This document shows, piece by piece, positions 42,693 to 54,401 of a stretch of DNA of 64,000 nucleotides; position 1 is the stretch's first letter; the number at the start of each line of letters is the position of its first letter. The notes beneath the pieces are model-generated. The model searched no databases. It saw only the letters and a program-made list of their open reading frames with translations, and was not told the origin of the DNA. Position numbers and translations under genes: made by a program. The stretch is taken from assembly GCA_944989445.1 (NCBI GenBank), contig CALYLW010000122.1:760001-824000 (forward strand), written 5' to 3'. Source of the DNA: Ampullaceana balthica (Eukaryota; Mollusca; Gastropoda; Lymnaeidae).

Positions 42693-45600
42693 CTATACAA
42701 AATACATGGGCTTCTTCACGTTGATGCCATATTCAGCTAGCGCTGGCGTTAAATCTTCCATCTGTAAGGTCATCTTTTTATCCTGGATAAAAATAAATGG
42801 CAAATAGTAAAATTTAAATCATATGCAACTGATGCGACTAAATGCTTCTTTGGGGGTTTAGTACTGATGAGATCAAATGCTCCCCTTTGTGTAGAGGCAC
42901 TATCGCATTTTTAATTGAAAAGAGCATTAAAATCTCACTTTCCTCAAGACTTCCGGCAATTGTGATTATGCTACGATATTTCAATATAAAATACCATGTG
43001 CAATTTAGTTAGACGTGTCTCTATCTGGTTTGTATTCAACCGAGATGCCAAAAATCGCGTCATTTTTTTCACAGTGAATGTTATAATATTATCAAACGTA
43101 ATTTATTTCTTGATGCATTAGTCATTTTATTTTTCAAGATAAATCAATATCTTAGGAAAAGTAAAGTGTTTTTCAAATGGAATCGAAAGCTTAATAAAGT
43201 TACTTCCCATTTGTCAGGAAAATTTAGTAGATATGGAAGTAGCCCTTCAGGGAATGAGTTAAATAAGTTTCACGGTTAAAAAAGAATTTAAATAAAGTTT
43301 AAGATAATTCAAAAGTACATCTTTTTTTTTGTAAGCCCCATTCTTATTGCTCCCATTGATGTGTTCTCATCTGTTGGGCCTTGTTCATCTTGCCCATTAT
43401 AACATGTGAACCAAACACAAGCATTGCACTACTGTTATGATCAACTTTAATTCTATGAGTGATTTTCCGTTGAGGATCTGGCAGCAAAATTTAAAGTACA
43501 GCTACAATATTGGTTTGAAGAGTATTTTAAATGTGTGTTTGAATTTCTCCAGCTTGTACAATATGATGAACAAAAGTTTACCTAGCGTGATTTAATTGAC
43601 TTCTTTAACCCAATCGCTACTAATGCGACCTACCCCCCTCGCTACTAATGCGCCAGAATGTGACATGACGCCTAGTAATGCGCATACATCATGCGACCCC
43701 GCGAGAAGCATTGTTACCGTGCGAATAGCTCTCGGCTTTTTAAAAAGTAGAAACATAGCTGATTTCGTTTTTTTAAAAATGGATGTTTATGTCATTTACG
43801 GTTCAAAAGCTGTGTGGCTTAGAAGTCGGACTCTGGTGAAATTTGAAGAGTGGTTTCTGAATATTCTTATACAATGGCCTTTCATTTTCTTGACTCTTTA
43901 ATTGCTGCTTCAACGTTTAATTATGCAGCAGTTAATAATTTGAACAATGAGGAATCAGACGTTGAAATTAGTGATAGTGATACTGATAATAATTAACTCT
44001 AATCTGAAAGACGCTAACGAGAGTGATGAAGTAGACACTGTCACTGAATCTTGGTCAGACAATTTGACCAGTGTTACAGACAAGCTATAAAATTTTAATG
44101 AAATTATAGGGGAAATCATTTTCTCCCTATTGACAGCAGTCTCACAGACAACTTTAAGCTTTTCATGAACTCTGCCATGATAGAGTTGTTAATTGCTGAA
44201 ACAAACATACGCTGAACCACGCAACAGCCAAGGGTAAGAAAGACAACCAGTGGTAGGAGGCTACTAATGAGGACATATTTAAATTCCTTTACATCAACAT
44301 CAGGATTAGACTCAAGTAACCAATTACAAAATTGTATTGATCAGATAAGATGTCAGATTGTATAAGATGTTTCTCAAAGTTTCATGAGACAATAAAAGGT
44401 GACAAACAACGGAGGTCGACGTCCAAAAACAGCGATGTAAATTTTCAAAAAACACTTTTCCAGATTTATTTAAAATATATTTGGGAATTAAAGTGCATCA
44501 AAATATACATTTTTTAAAAGCTCATTCAATTTTCTGTTTTTTTGTGTTATGTTTTGTTATTTTAAATTTTTATTTAGGTGTTAAAAAATATTTTTATTTA
44601 ACATGGGCGTGCATGTTTTTGAGAGTAATCTCCCTTTGCTTATCTTATCTGTTTACAGACGCTCCTTCTATACAGAAGATTATTGCGTCCTACGCTTATC
44701 TATGGTTTGTGTTTAGTCCTGCATTTTTATTAGAGATTTAAATATTGATAAAGTGTTGGTTTTCCTGGATTCTTCAGGCAACCCATTCCACGCCAGAATT
44801 CCGGACAGGAAGAAGGAAAACTTGTATGTGTTTGTTCTTGCATACGGAGTAAGAAAGGTGTTTTTATCTTTCTGTCTATCTGAGGGTTGTATTAAGTTAT
44901 CTTTGTGTTGTATTTCTAAATTAGAATTAATTGCTTTATGTATGATTACTACTTTGCTTTTGGTTCTTCTATCCTCTAGTGTTTCAAGGTTTAATGATTT
45001 AACTAATGGTCTTATTCTTGTCAGTTTTGAATATTCTCCAGTAATGAATCTGGCAGCTCTTTTTTGAATTTGTTCTAGTTTATCAATGTTTTCTTTGGTG
45101 GATGGGTCCCATACAGAAGATGCATATTCTAGTACAGGTCTCACCAAAGTGAGGTAGCATTTTAGTTTTATATCTCTATTACATTTGTTAAAGTTTCTTT
45201 TTATAAAGCCTAAGGTTTTGTTTGATTTTTTAATAACTTCATTGACATGGGGATTCCATGATAGTTTCTCATTTATTAAGACTCCTAAGTATTTTGCATC
45301 TTTAGTTTGGGTCAGTTCTTTTCCATGAATGTAATATTTTGATTTTATTTGTTTCTTTTTCTTCGTTACTCTTAACAGTTGTATTTCAGGGGGTGTTTTG
45401 GATTTCGTGCTTAGCTTAGTAGCGATTGGGTTAAAAGGAATCCCACTTCCCCATTTTGCTATTATTGTTTAAATGGTTTTTTATTTTTAAAAATTGTTTA
45501 CATTACCTTTCCTTGTTTTTTAGCACTCTGTCCAGATGCTCTCATTTTTGAATGTTGCAGGGCATCATTGGCAATATCAGAAATAAACTTTTGGGCTGCC

Positions 45601-46229
45601 AGAGAAATCAGTCTTGTTCTGCAGATAGTAGAAAAAACAATTACATTCAATCATTTGAAGTTGTTCTTTAATTGGGAATAAAAACAAACTTCCCCACATC
45701 ACCTTAACTTTACTCTGCCCTTACGCCTTACAATGAAATTTAAAACAAATTTGAAGAAAGTTAGATTAAAATTCTGTTTTTAGTCAGGGAATAGAAATCT
45801 TACAATACTTACATCCTTGGATCACTGGAATCAAATCCTGCTCTGTTGAGATAATACCCAGTAACTGAGTCAGGAATCTGAAATAATTAATGAAAACATA
45901 AGCAATTCTAAAATATGTATTATGCCATGTCCATTTATAATCGTTACTGCTTTTCCTGGCTTACAGTTCCAACCAAAAATAAATTATAATTATCGAACGA
46001 ATCAGATAAATAGTATAAATAAATAGGCCTACTAAATAGTATTGGCATAATAATAACATCGTTCCTAAAAACAACATACAGTTGGTGCATAATCTTCAAG
46101 CTGTAAAACAAAGTCACTGAGAGGGACTCCAGTTGAAGGCTTGTCTTGACTTTGTTGCTGATTATCGAGAGAGGTTTGGCTTTGTAATATAAATTGAGGT
46201 TTTGGTGTTTCGTCTGAGTTGGACGCCAT
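42693..46229 (-). CDS. TAF10: Transcription initiation factor TFIID subunit 10
   Basis: TAF10 is a histone-fold subunit of TFIID and SAGA in the nucleus. The four exons in gene order are 46229-46080, 45877-45813, 45618-45507 and 42782-42693. Phases join exactly and give 138 residues from ATG 46229 to TAG 42693. Residues 1-35 are Gln/Ser-rich and shorter than in vertebrates. The conserved core begins PLSDFVLQLEDYAPTIPDS, then GYYLNRAGF and SSDPRI. The histone-fold helix is LISLAAQKFISDIANDALQH. The protein ends with MTLQMEDLTPALAEYGINVK followed by KPMYF. Intron 3 contains a piggyBac-like element that starts only about 76 bp from the exon 3 donor. The gene is divergent from TMEM201 and may share its promoter. 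Confidence 0.96.
43609..45430 (+). mobile_element. piggyBac-like DNA transposon remnant with nested LINE, TAF10 intron 3
   Basis: CCCAATCGCTACTAA at 43609 is mirrored by TTAGTAGCGATTGGG ending at 45430. Both outer flanks are TTAA (43605-43608 and 45431-45434), the exact piggyBac signature. On the + strand, 43874 onward encodes an acidic, Ser/Asp-rich stretch (NNEESDVEISDSDTD region) like piggyBac transposase N-termini. About 44265-44325 gives EATNEDIFKFLYINIR, like the WKPTTVEEIKAFLG block of that family. Stops and shifts break it. A LINE occupies about 44640-45412 and replaces most of the catalytic part. Confidence 0.87.
44640..45412 (-). mobile_element. CR1/L2-like LINE, 5'-truncated, partner of the SINE
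   Basis: The minus-strand ORF (45147 to 44713) reads MVRPVLEYASSVWDPSTKEN, LEQIQKRAARFITG, LNLETLEDRR and AWNGLPEESRKTNTLSIFKS. This is the region after the reverse transcriptase in CR1/L2/Rex-type LINEs, and related sequence continues upstream to about 45412. The 3' end has the hairpin: GACGC 44658-44662 with GCGTC 44685-44689, and CTTCT 44665-44669 with AGAAG 44674-44678. It is followed by AGATAAGATAAGC. Confidence 0.85.
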
Positions 46230-47264
46230 TTTGAATACAATTGTTACTAGCTACACTAAAAGTTGCACAAAAAAGTAATAGATTGAAACAAATATATTTA
46301 TTGGAAGCTCTATGGAATAAAATATTATTACGTACATTTGAATAATTTCATATACATTTATATTAATGGGCTTTTTCCTCAAATAGATTTTTTAGTAACT
46401 TTTTGAGGATCTATTTAAAAAAAAATAATTTCACTTAAAATTATGGCTCATTTACAGACAATTATGTACGGAACATTGTTCTTTGACAAGTACATATTAA
46501 CGATAATATAATACCGGCATCGCCCATGCCCATACAATCATAAAAATAAAATACATAATATTGCCAATGCTTTATGAGTAATTTGAAATAAAATATATTT
46601 TAATGATAGATGAATATTATTAAGTATCAGCCTCGGTAAAGAAATTATTTAGCTTCAGCTTAACGTCTGATGCAAAAGGAATCCTACTTTTACTTTGACT
46701 TGCCGCCACATTTTTCTATCATTAAGTTTAAGTCTTAAGACAACATTATTTTAGAACTTATTTAATTGTTACACATTTATATACACTTAATACATTGACT
46801 GTAACATTGTCTAACTTAAGACTACTGATTTCCGTCTTAAACTTCTTAGAGTACTTAGACTTTAGACAGACAAGAAAGAAGAGTGTTAGTCAATGTTGCT
46901 AAGTCAAAGTCATGTTACTTATACTTATTACTACTGACTGATACTGTTATTGAATTGTTATGGCATGCATGGCAATGATTCAATGGCTGTCAAGAGTCAG
47001 ACTGTCAACTGTTGTTAGAGACTTAAGAGTAGACCTACTTTTAATTTTAGAACATGCTCAAGGCTGCTGTAGACATATTTGAAATGATAATTAAGTCTAA
47101 GTTTTAGGCTCATTTTTAGTGTAATTAATACGAGTAAAGCAATGAATTCAATGATTCCACAATCTATAAGAAAATGCCTCACGGTGTAAGTTAAATTAAT
47201 TAAAATATATGAAATAACTAAATTATATTACTACCCTCAAATATCAAATTTGAGCTAAACTAAA
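46230..47264. other. Divergent promoter region, TAF10 left and TMEM201 right
   Basis: It is AT-rich, with no TATA box or CpG island I can defend. The first TMEM201 exon, expected to encode a start codon and one membrane helix, should lie between here and 47875 but was not identified. Confidence 0.4.
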
Positions 47265-47524
47265 GCAAAGGAGAAAGGCAGGTGCGCTCAACTATTTACA
47301 TTGTTTGTTAGTTATGGCAGAGCGCATACATCCGGGAATGAAATGTTTTTATATTATATTGTTACACTTGAAAACGAAATAAGTGCAATTATTTTTATCC
47401 ATAAACGTAATTAAGTTGCAGTTCTAGGGGTTAGATTTAGTTGTCTATTTTTTAAATTAAAATAGAAAAAAAACAAATAGGGCAGCCAAAAATACCATTT
47501 ATCGAGCGCACCGTTCTCTTTGCT
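47265..47524. mobile_element. MITE with GGTGCGCTC inverted ends
   Basis: GCAAAGGAGAAAGGCAGGTG and CGCTCAACTATTTAC on the left are matched in reverse by ACCATTTATCGAGCGCACCG and TTCTCTTTGC on the right. On the minus strand the inside carries TAAAAAATAGACAACTAA and CTAACCCCTAGAA, close to the repeated block of the MITE at 3893. Confidence 0.62.
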
Positions 47525-47875
47525 TTTTACCCAAATTTTTCTAGTTTATATTGATTCAAACCTGTAATACTGTTATTGTAATACTTTACTTTTAACACTT
47601 ACATATATGGATATGGAAATGGATTCAGATTAAGAACTTGATTTAATTTTAGATGTAATTAATTTGGATCGATCATTGTAGCCAAAGTAATTCAGGGGAT
47701 AAAAAATGTAGATAAAAGATATTTTTAAAATTCTCTGCTTAATAATAATATGTAAATTGCTACTCTGAATCCCCCCAAAAATTCCTATCATTTCAATACC
47801 CTGCACTGAATTTACTTTTAAAATTTTAAGATTACATAACACCTGTATTTTGTTTGTTTTTATTTGTTGGCACAG
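47525..47875. other. Sequence upstream of the first recognised TMEM201 exon
   Basis: AT-rich sequence ending in the acceptor TATTTGTTGGCACAG. It is probably intron. Confidence 0.45.
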
Positions 47876-50800
47876 GTGGCATTCAATCAAAGGTAAACTA
47901 AATCAGACATCCATTAGGGTCAACTGCTGGTTCTGCAATGAGAATTCAATCATAAACGTTGCTGATAAAAATGGCTGGACATGCAGAGGTTGTGAACAAT
48001 TCAATGGATTTACACCAGTGAGAACATTTCTTATATCAATGAAATAACAACAAAATAACTTAGCGATGACTATTTCTTGTATTACATATTTTCACTTATA
48101 ATTCTTTTCATTAAAAAAATTAAAGTTAAAAATTGCTCAGTAAAGTAAAATAGGTATAGATATTTAGTATCTTTGCCATTATAGGATGGAGACTACAACC
48201 GACCAATCAAAGAGCAACAGGATATAAAACTGCATAAGACGGGTGTGTTGTGCTTATCAGATCAGGTACAGAAAGTACCATCGCTGCTTTGTGACGTCTG
48301 CAGTCAAAATCAGGTCATCAAAGTGCGACAACTGGCTGCTTTTGCGCCTTTTAATGAAGTATGTTTTTTCTTTATACAATTTAATCTACTGTGGGTACTT
48401 ATGATAAATTTTAATTAGGCTTGTTATTTAGTTATCAACATAATAAATTTTAAATCATTCCTTTTTTTAAAGAAATTTACAATGATTCTAGAATTTAAAA
48501 TCACATAATTTATCAACTCTGAAAAGCCTTGTTTTTATCCTTTGAAATATACATTTTTAAACATGTTTTCATGTCAACTTTTTTTGTGTTCAAGTTTGAA
48601 TATGACAAGGAGATTGACATGTACAAGGACTATCTAGAGAATGTGTACACACTGTGCAGCAAGTGTCATAAAGGAGTAGACGACTATTTAAGAACTCAGA
48701 ATGCTGCCATTGTTGACAAAATGGATCAAACTCAAAAGCAGATTCTGGACAATTTACGTAAAAAAGTTGATCTTAGTTTGGATGATCCTGGAGTGGTGAG
48801 TTGGATAGTTAACATCATATCAGTTGGGAAACTAAAATCTTAGCTATTAGCAGCAATACCATACGTTATTAGTTTTAAGTTAGAAGCAAAGATTGATCAG
48901 CATTCTCACAAAATAAGCAAAGTAAGAAAAACAGTCTCACCTTAAAGTGGATCTCAAACTTACGTGGATCTCCATTCTAGTAATGCTGGAATAAATACCA
49001 GTCCACTTCAAATAGCCGGTTTGAATTAAATTTATTGTTGCTTGAATCAGGAATCTTTGCCATCGGCCTTCTTCTCCAACAGAATGGGACTTGAAACAGA
49101 ACAAGTAATGGAGCTGTTTCATAAGGACTACTTCCAATGAATCAGTTAATCATAATAAGCAAAATGCATTATGAAATGATTATGAAAACAACAAAACTTT
49201 ATGTTTGTTGGTCCATCCACATCTTATTCTTTGAATCATTAAAGCAGGAAACCATCATCATCATTTGTCCTTTGAGTTCCTTGTGGAACATAGGGCCTCT
49301 GTCAAAGCTCGCCACTCTACACGGTCCCTTGCCAGTCGCTTCAGTTCTTCCCAGCTCTTCCCAGTCCTTCCAGCCTCGTCCAACATGCTCCGTCTCCATG
49401 TACGCTTGGGTCTTCCTCGTTGTCGCTTGCCCTGGGGGTTCCAATCTAAGGCCTGCCTAGCCCTGCTGTTATCTTTCCTGAGGGTGTGTCCAATCCATCT
49501 CCACTTTCTTTCCATGATTTGTTGTTCTACTGTTCTTTGTCCACACCTCTCCCACAGCTTGGAGTTTTCGACCTTATCGAACCATTTTATTTTCAGAATA
49601 TTTCTGAGGCATCTGTTAACAAAGGTCTGGAGTCTATTTTTTGTTGTCTCTGTCGTCCGCCATGTTTCGGATCCATAAAGTAGGACCGTTTTAACATTGG
49701 TGTTAAAGATCCTTACTTTTGTTTTGACAGAGATGTGTGTAGATCTCCAGACCTGTTTCAGATTGGCAAAAGCCTGTCGCGCCAAATTTATTCTTCGTTC
49801 GATGTCCTCATCTGTTCCCCCTGCTACACTGACCACACTCCCAAGGTATACAAAGTTGTTAACTTGCTCCAGGTTGCGGTTTTCTACTTGTATGACTCCA
49901 TCTTGTAGGAAGTTTATTTTCAAAAATTTTGTTTTTTGAATGTTTATCTTGAGTCCTACTCTTTTCCCAGTCTCGCTCAAGGCTGTGACTTTGTCTTGGA
50001 GTCTGTGAGACAGAATGGCCAAGTCATCCGCAAACTCCAAATCTTCTAGTTTTTGCATTAGGTTCCACTGGATTCCTTTTCCTGAGCTTGCATAAGCTTC
50101 TTTTGTGACCCAGTCTAACACAAGAAGGAACAGAAGTGGTGAAAGGAGGCATCCTTGTTTGACTCCAGTTGTGACATGGAATTCATCTGTTAGTCTACCA
50201 TTATGTACTACTTGGCAGGTGAAGTTTTCGTACAGATTTTGGATGATGTTAGTTATTTTATTTGGTATTCCATAGTGCCTCATTATTGACCATATAGTTT
50301 CTCTATTTATGCTATCAAAGGCCTTTTCAAAGTCCACAAATGTGGCATAGAGTGGAGATTGCCATTCAATAGATTGTTCTATAATTATCCGGAGTGTTGC
50401 TATTTGGTCAATGCATGATCTTCCTTTTCTGAACCCAGCTTGTTCTTCTCTCAGGAAACCAACTTCCTACAAAGATATAGTTATCTGGTGTTCACACAGT
50501 TGCTAGTTTACTCAAACTTGTAAATGACAGTGCAGAGAGTGAGATACAGCAGTTACCACTACTTTTAAACACTTACATTACCAAGTTGTATAATCATTAA
50601 CATGGATATATATCTGAGATATATTTAAGCTGGGGTCCTTCTCTTCATTTTGAAATGTAAACATTTTTTTAACAAAATTAATTGCTCATTAAGTCTTGCT
50701 TGATTTCTTAAACTACCGTTGTGCAATTCTCATCATAGATTTTACATTTTAACATAAAACCCTATTAAGCAATGACCTTAAACTTAAATGTGAATGCAAT

Positions 50801-53800
50801 TTTCCACAGGTGACTTTTAACAACAGAAACCACAGAGCCATGTCGTTGAAGATGGTTTTCTTTGTGAGCACGTTATTTCCGGCTCTCCTCCTCGTTGCAA
50901 ATCTCAGGCTCTACATGGGGTCATCCGCCTCGGCCCAGGGCTCACCAAACGCTGGCTACTTTGGCCAGCTTGGTGGCTATCTGGTTTCGTCTGTACCAGC
51001 ACGACTTGCCTTAGATGTGGAGAGTAAGGCTGTGTTCTCAGGAGCTGTGGTCTGTTTGGTCGGTCTCTTCTTTGCTGGAAAATACAGGTAGGTGCTGGAC
51101 AGTGATGTTCATTAAAAATTTATAACATAAGTGATAGAATGTTAAGATTTAAAATTGAGATGGTTTCATAGCTCAGGTCAATTTTCACTCTGGTTGAACT
51201 CTCTGTAATTTCTATACTTGTTTTCTCTTTTCTTTTCAAGCATAGTGAATATTTTTGGCTGTTTGGAAATAAAGGTGTTCCTTGTGAATAGATTGCTTGA
51301 AAGCGTGTAAAATTTGTATACAGTACATCATAACCTATAAACTGCTCATTAGGCCTTTGCAGAAGGCTTGTTAAATATTTTTACCTCAGTAAAGTTTACC
51401 AGAACATAGTTACATGGGAGAAATATTGAGTTGGTAATAATATAATTATTTAAAAAATACTTACAACCAATGTTCCCTCTAATGTTCTTTGGTCCATGTG
51501 CAAAATAACAAACTTTTATGCAAATTTATATAGCGTCCATTTTTTTTCTGTGCAAAACTTTACATTCCACAAACACACATCATGAAAATTTGCTGCGTGG
51601 TAATTCTTAAATGGTGCGCTGTGTAAGTCAGATGGCTGCGCAGCTGTGCAACCGCGCAGCTTTAAGGGAACATTGCCTACAACTTGTTTGGTATTCCACA
51701 GTGTTGTGTCTCCTGGTTAGTAAAATCTTTAGTCCACAATGCAAACCCCCAGGATACGTAGGGCATTAGCCGTTTGTTGTATTTGATTAGGTTTATTTAT
51801 GTTGATGGGATGTAAAGATCAGCATGGCTTTAGTTTTGTTTGCCAGGCTGATGAAAGAAACAGGATTTTATCATCTCACAGGCTGTACCCCGAAGATGCA
51901 CTTCACTTGCTGCTGTGGTTGCTGACAACAGTGAATGGCTTTGCTCTGCTGGCTGTCCCACTGACGTGGACCATGGCTCTAAACTTTGTGACCCTGGTCA
52001 CCTCAATCAAGTGCTGTGCTAGGAATCGTGTGCCTAGAAATCTATCGTTGAGTATGGTGCACAGGTAGAAGTCATTGAGAACATTTTTGTCAGCGTTTGA
52101 GAGCTTATTTCAGAAAAAATATGACAGGAAAATGGCATGCTTTCCATTTCAAGAAATTTATCACTATGCCACCTAAATGGTATCTCATAAATTATCAAAT
52201 TAGTGATTTTATTATGGAAATAGCAAAACTGTTAGTTGCTTCCTCAGTTCTTACTTTGTAAAGGGAGATGATTCAAAATCCTTCAGGGCTACATGTCTAA
52301 CTGTATAGTTAAGGGAGAATAAATATAGCTCATAACAGCATCAAACTGAGTGATACTAAAATCTATTAAAATATAAATGTATTCCTCTTTTATTCTTACT
52401 TTGTATAAGGAGATGATACCACATCGTTCAGAATCACATGTCTAACTCTGTATAGTTTGGGATAATTAGTATAGTTCATAACAGGGACATATATATAAAA
52501 ATATAAATGCTTGATGCAAAGTGATGATAAGTTATATTATTTTTTTTATTTTAGGAAAAACATTTCAAGAAAAAGTAATTCTGCCCCTGACTCCAATGAA
52601 AACATGAGAGCTGTCCAGGATGAAGCCGTGCACTCCAATGATGTTTCAAAGCTAGATTCCACCTGTAAATCTGAGTTACCTACCCTTGAGGCGGATGACG
52701 ATAAAAGTCCTCATTTTGAAACAGTTCTACAAAACCTCGAGTCATTTTCACTGGGGCTTGGGAAAAAATCTGGTCAGAATTTCAAAAGTCAAGCTAAGGC
52801 AAAGTTTTTAAAATTCTTATTTGAGCATATTAAAAGTTCTGTTGAGCCCAAAATTCTGCATGCCGCTTGCTGCTCTCAAATTTAATTTCTTTTGTCTTGT
52901 TATTTTTAAACAGGCTCCAGTTCCAGGGTCTGGTGTCAGGCTCCGGTGGTGATATCATCATCCACAGACGTGTCTCCGGATTCATCTAGTGACCTACAAG
53001 TGCAGCCTAAACGACTTCTCTCGCCAAGCAGACTTGGTTTTCTGTCCTTCGATTCCAGGTCGTCTTCCAGAGGTCAGGGATTCTTAATTAACTTGACACA
53101 AGCCCTACAGTAAAGCTACTGCAAATTGTAACGCATCTGTCCCAAAATTATTTTTTTAAAATTCATTTAAAACAAAGAACATGATGTTGATGTAATAATT
53201 GAATGGAGGGGAGGGTAAGGTTGTGAAACAGAACATTTATAAATACATTTTTGTAGTCGTACTAATTATTGTTAAATTTGAAATAAATTCTTCAAACAAT
53301 TTTATTACTATTACCAGTGTCACCTGAGCAATTTGCTATCGAATGACCGGAAGCTTGTTTTCAAAATCTTAATTATCCTGATGTTTTTAACAATGTAATT
53401 AAAAGAGATGTTAACAAATTTATATTGAGTTATTGTATAAGTCGTGATCTTGATTTTTAATATTCAAAGTCAGATGTAGGATAATTATATATTGAATGAA
53501 TGTAAATTTATTATTTGAGTAAACACTAAAGTTCTAAGCCTGTCCCTACCTCACCCACCTATGAGTCTTTGCTCCTCTGAATTTATTGTGTGTAATTAAA
53601 ATTCCCCAGATGGTAACTCACGAAGTCCCTCGCCGTGGTCCCCCATCAGCTCAACTAGCACAAGTGCCTCCAGCTCATTCACCTCACTGGTCAACTCGGC
53701 CGACACACCGGGCACATCGACACACCCCCGGTGGTCAGAGCCAGAAGTGACCAGGCCCCAGCCGTGTGGATTGACACGCCAGCAAGGCTACCTCGGTCCT

Positions 53801-54401
53801 CGACACTCTGGATCTTACACACAATTTCCACAAGTGCCTCCCTCTAAAGAAACCAATTGGTCTGATCACCGCCAAGGTCCCTGTGATTCTCAAATGTGCG
53901 AGAGCTCCTTTCAAAATGCCAGCCCGAGGATATGGCAGGACGAAGGGAACGATTCAGCCTCTGGCCCCATGAATCAGAATTTTCTGGATAGCCTCAGTTT
54001 GAATCCTAAGCCTAAAGCCCTGCGCAGGTCCCAACGTATAGCAATGGCGGGTAGACTGCCAAAACCCTGGCCGCTGCAGAAATCGTTGAGTTGCACCAAC
54101 GCTTACGACGGCCATAACTCTAAATCCGTTTGGCATTTAATCCCAGCAGCCAACACCAGTGTACACAGCAGGGCTAATTTTGATTCCCTGGGACATACAA
54201 GGGAGTCTGATCTTGTCAAAGTACACGAAGACCCACCGATACAGGGTAAGCCAAAATCAAAATTGAGATCTCCTAAGATTAAAATAAACAAGGGAGTCAA
54301 AAATCCAAAAAGCTTTATGGGAGAAATATCCGATGACGAAAGAGAAGACTGTCAACTGGACTGGAGCCTTGGACCTGGAAGCTATGGAGAGCATAAAACT
54401 G
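47876..54401 (+). CDS. TMEM201: TMEM201/SAMP1 (NET5)-type inner nuclear membrane protein, 5' and 3' partial
   Basis: This is an inner nuclear membrane protein with an Ima1-type zinc-binding N-terminus, linked in animals to lamina and LINC function. The exons read are 47876-48017, 48185-48358, 48595-48795, 50810-51087, 51882-52064, 52555 to about 52787, 52914-53072 and 53610-54401. Four CxxC pairs are visible: NCWFC, TCRGC with EQFNGF, LCDVC, and LCSKC. Exon 4 carries two membrane helices (around VFFVSTLFPALLLVANL and AVVCLVGLFFAGK) and exon 5 about two more. Later exons encode a long Ser-rich tail (SPSPWSPISSTSTSASSSF). The sixth exon's donor is uncertain: GT at 52773 or 52788 both fit the phase. 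The first exon and the C-terminal end are not secured. One intron holds an antisense RTE LINE. Confidence 0.92.
49253..50466 (-). mobile_element. RTE-clade LINE, 5'-truncated, largely open ORF
   Basis: The minus strand encodes reverse transcriptase from FLREEQAGFRKGRSCIDQI onward: FVDFEKAFDSI, the TGVKQGCLLSPLLF block, the catalytic FADD in EFADDLAILS, and a basic tail (GKRQRGRPKRTWRRS). The ORF stays open to a stop at 49261, and the element ends in a short ATGATGATG tail. FADD and the triplet tail fit the RTE group. It lies in the TMEM201 intron after exon 48595-48795, antisense to the gene. Confidence 0.88.
51468..51675 (+). mobile_element. MITE of the AATGTTCCCTCTAAG family, TMEM201 intron
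   Basis: CAATGTTCCCTCTAATG and GCTTTAAGGGAACATTG are the ends. The flanks CTTACAAC (51460-51467) and CCTACAAC (51676-51683) match at seven of eight bases, the clearest target duplication for this family in the window. Confidence 0.85.
52065..52554 (+). other. TMEM201 intron with a local duplication
   Basis: Two related blocks (ACTTTGTAAAGGGAGATGAT and ACTTTGTATAAGGAGATGAT, each followed by ACATGTCTAACT) lie about 140 bp apart. Nothing else was seen. Confidence 0.5.
53073..53609 (+). other. TMEM201 intron, no feature
   Basis: AT-rich intron between two Ser-rich coding exons. Confidence 0.5.

Noticed and set aside
43596..43901. 101-codon frame as a gene
   Set aside because: It begins upstream of the piggyBac-like terminus and reads through it. 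The plausible transposase frame starts later, at 43874.
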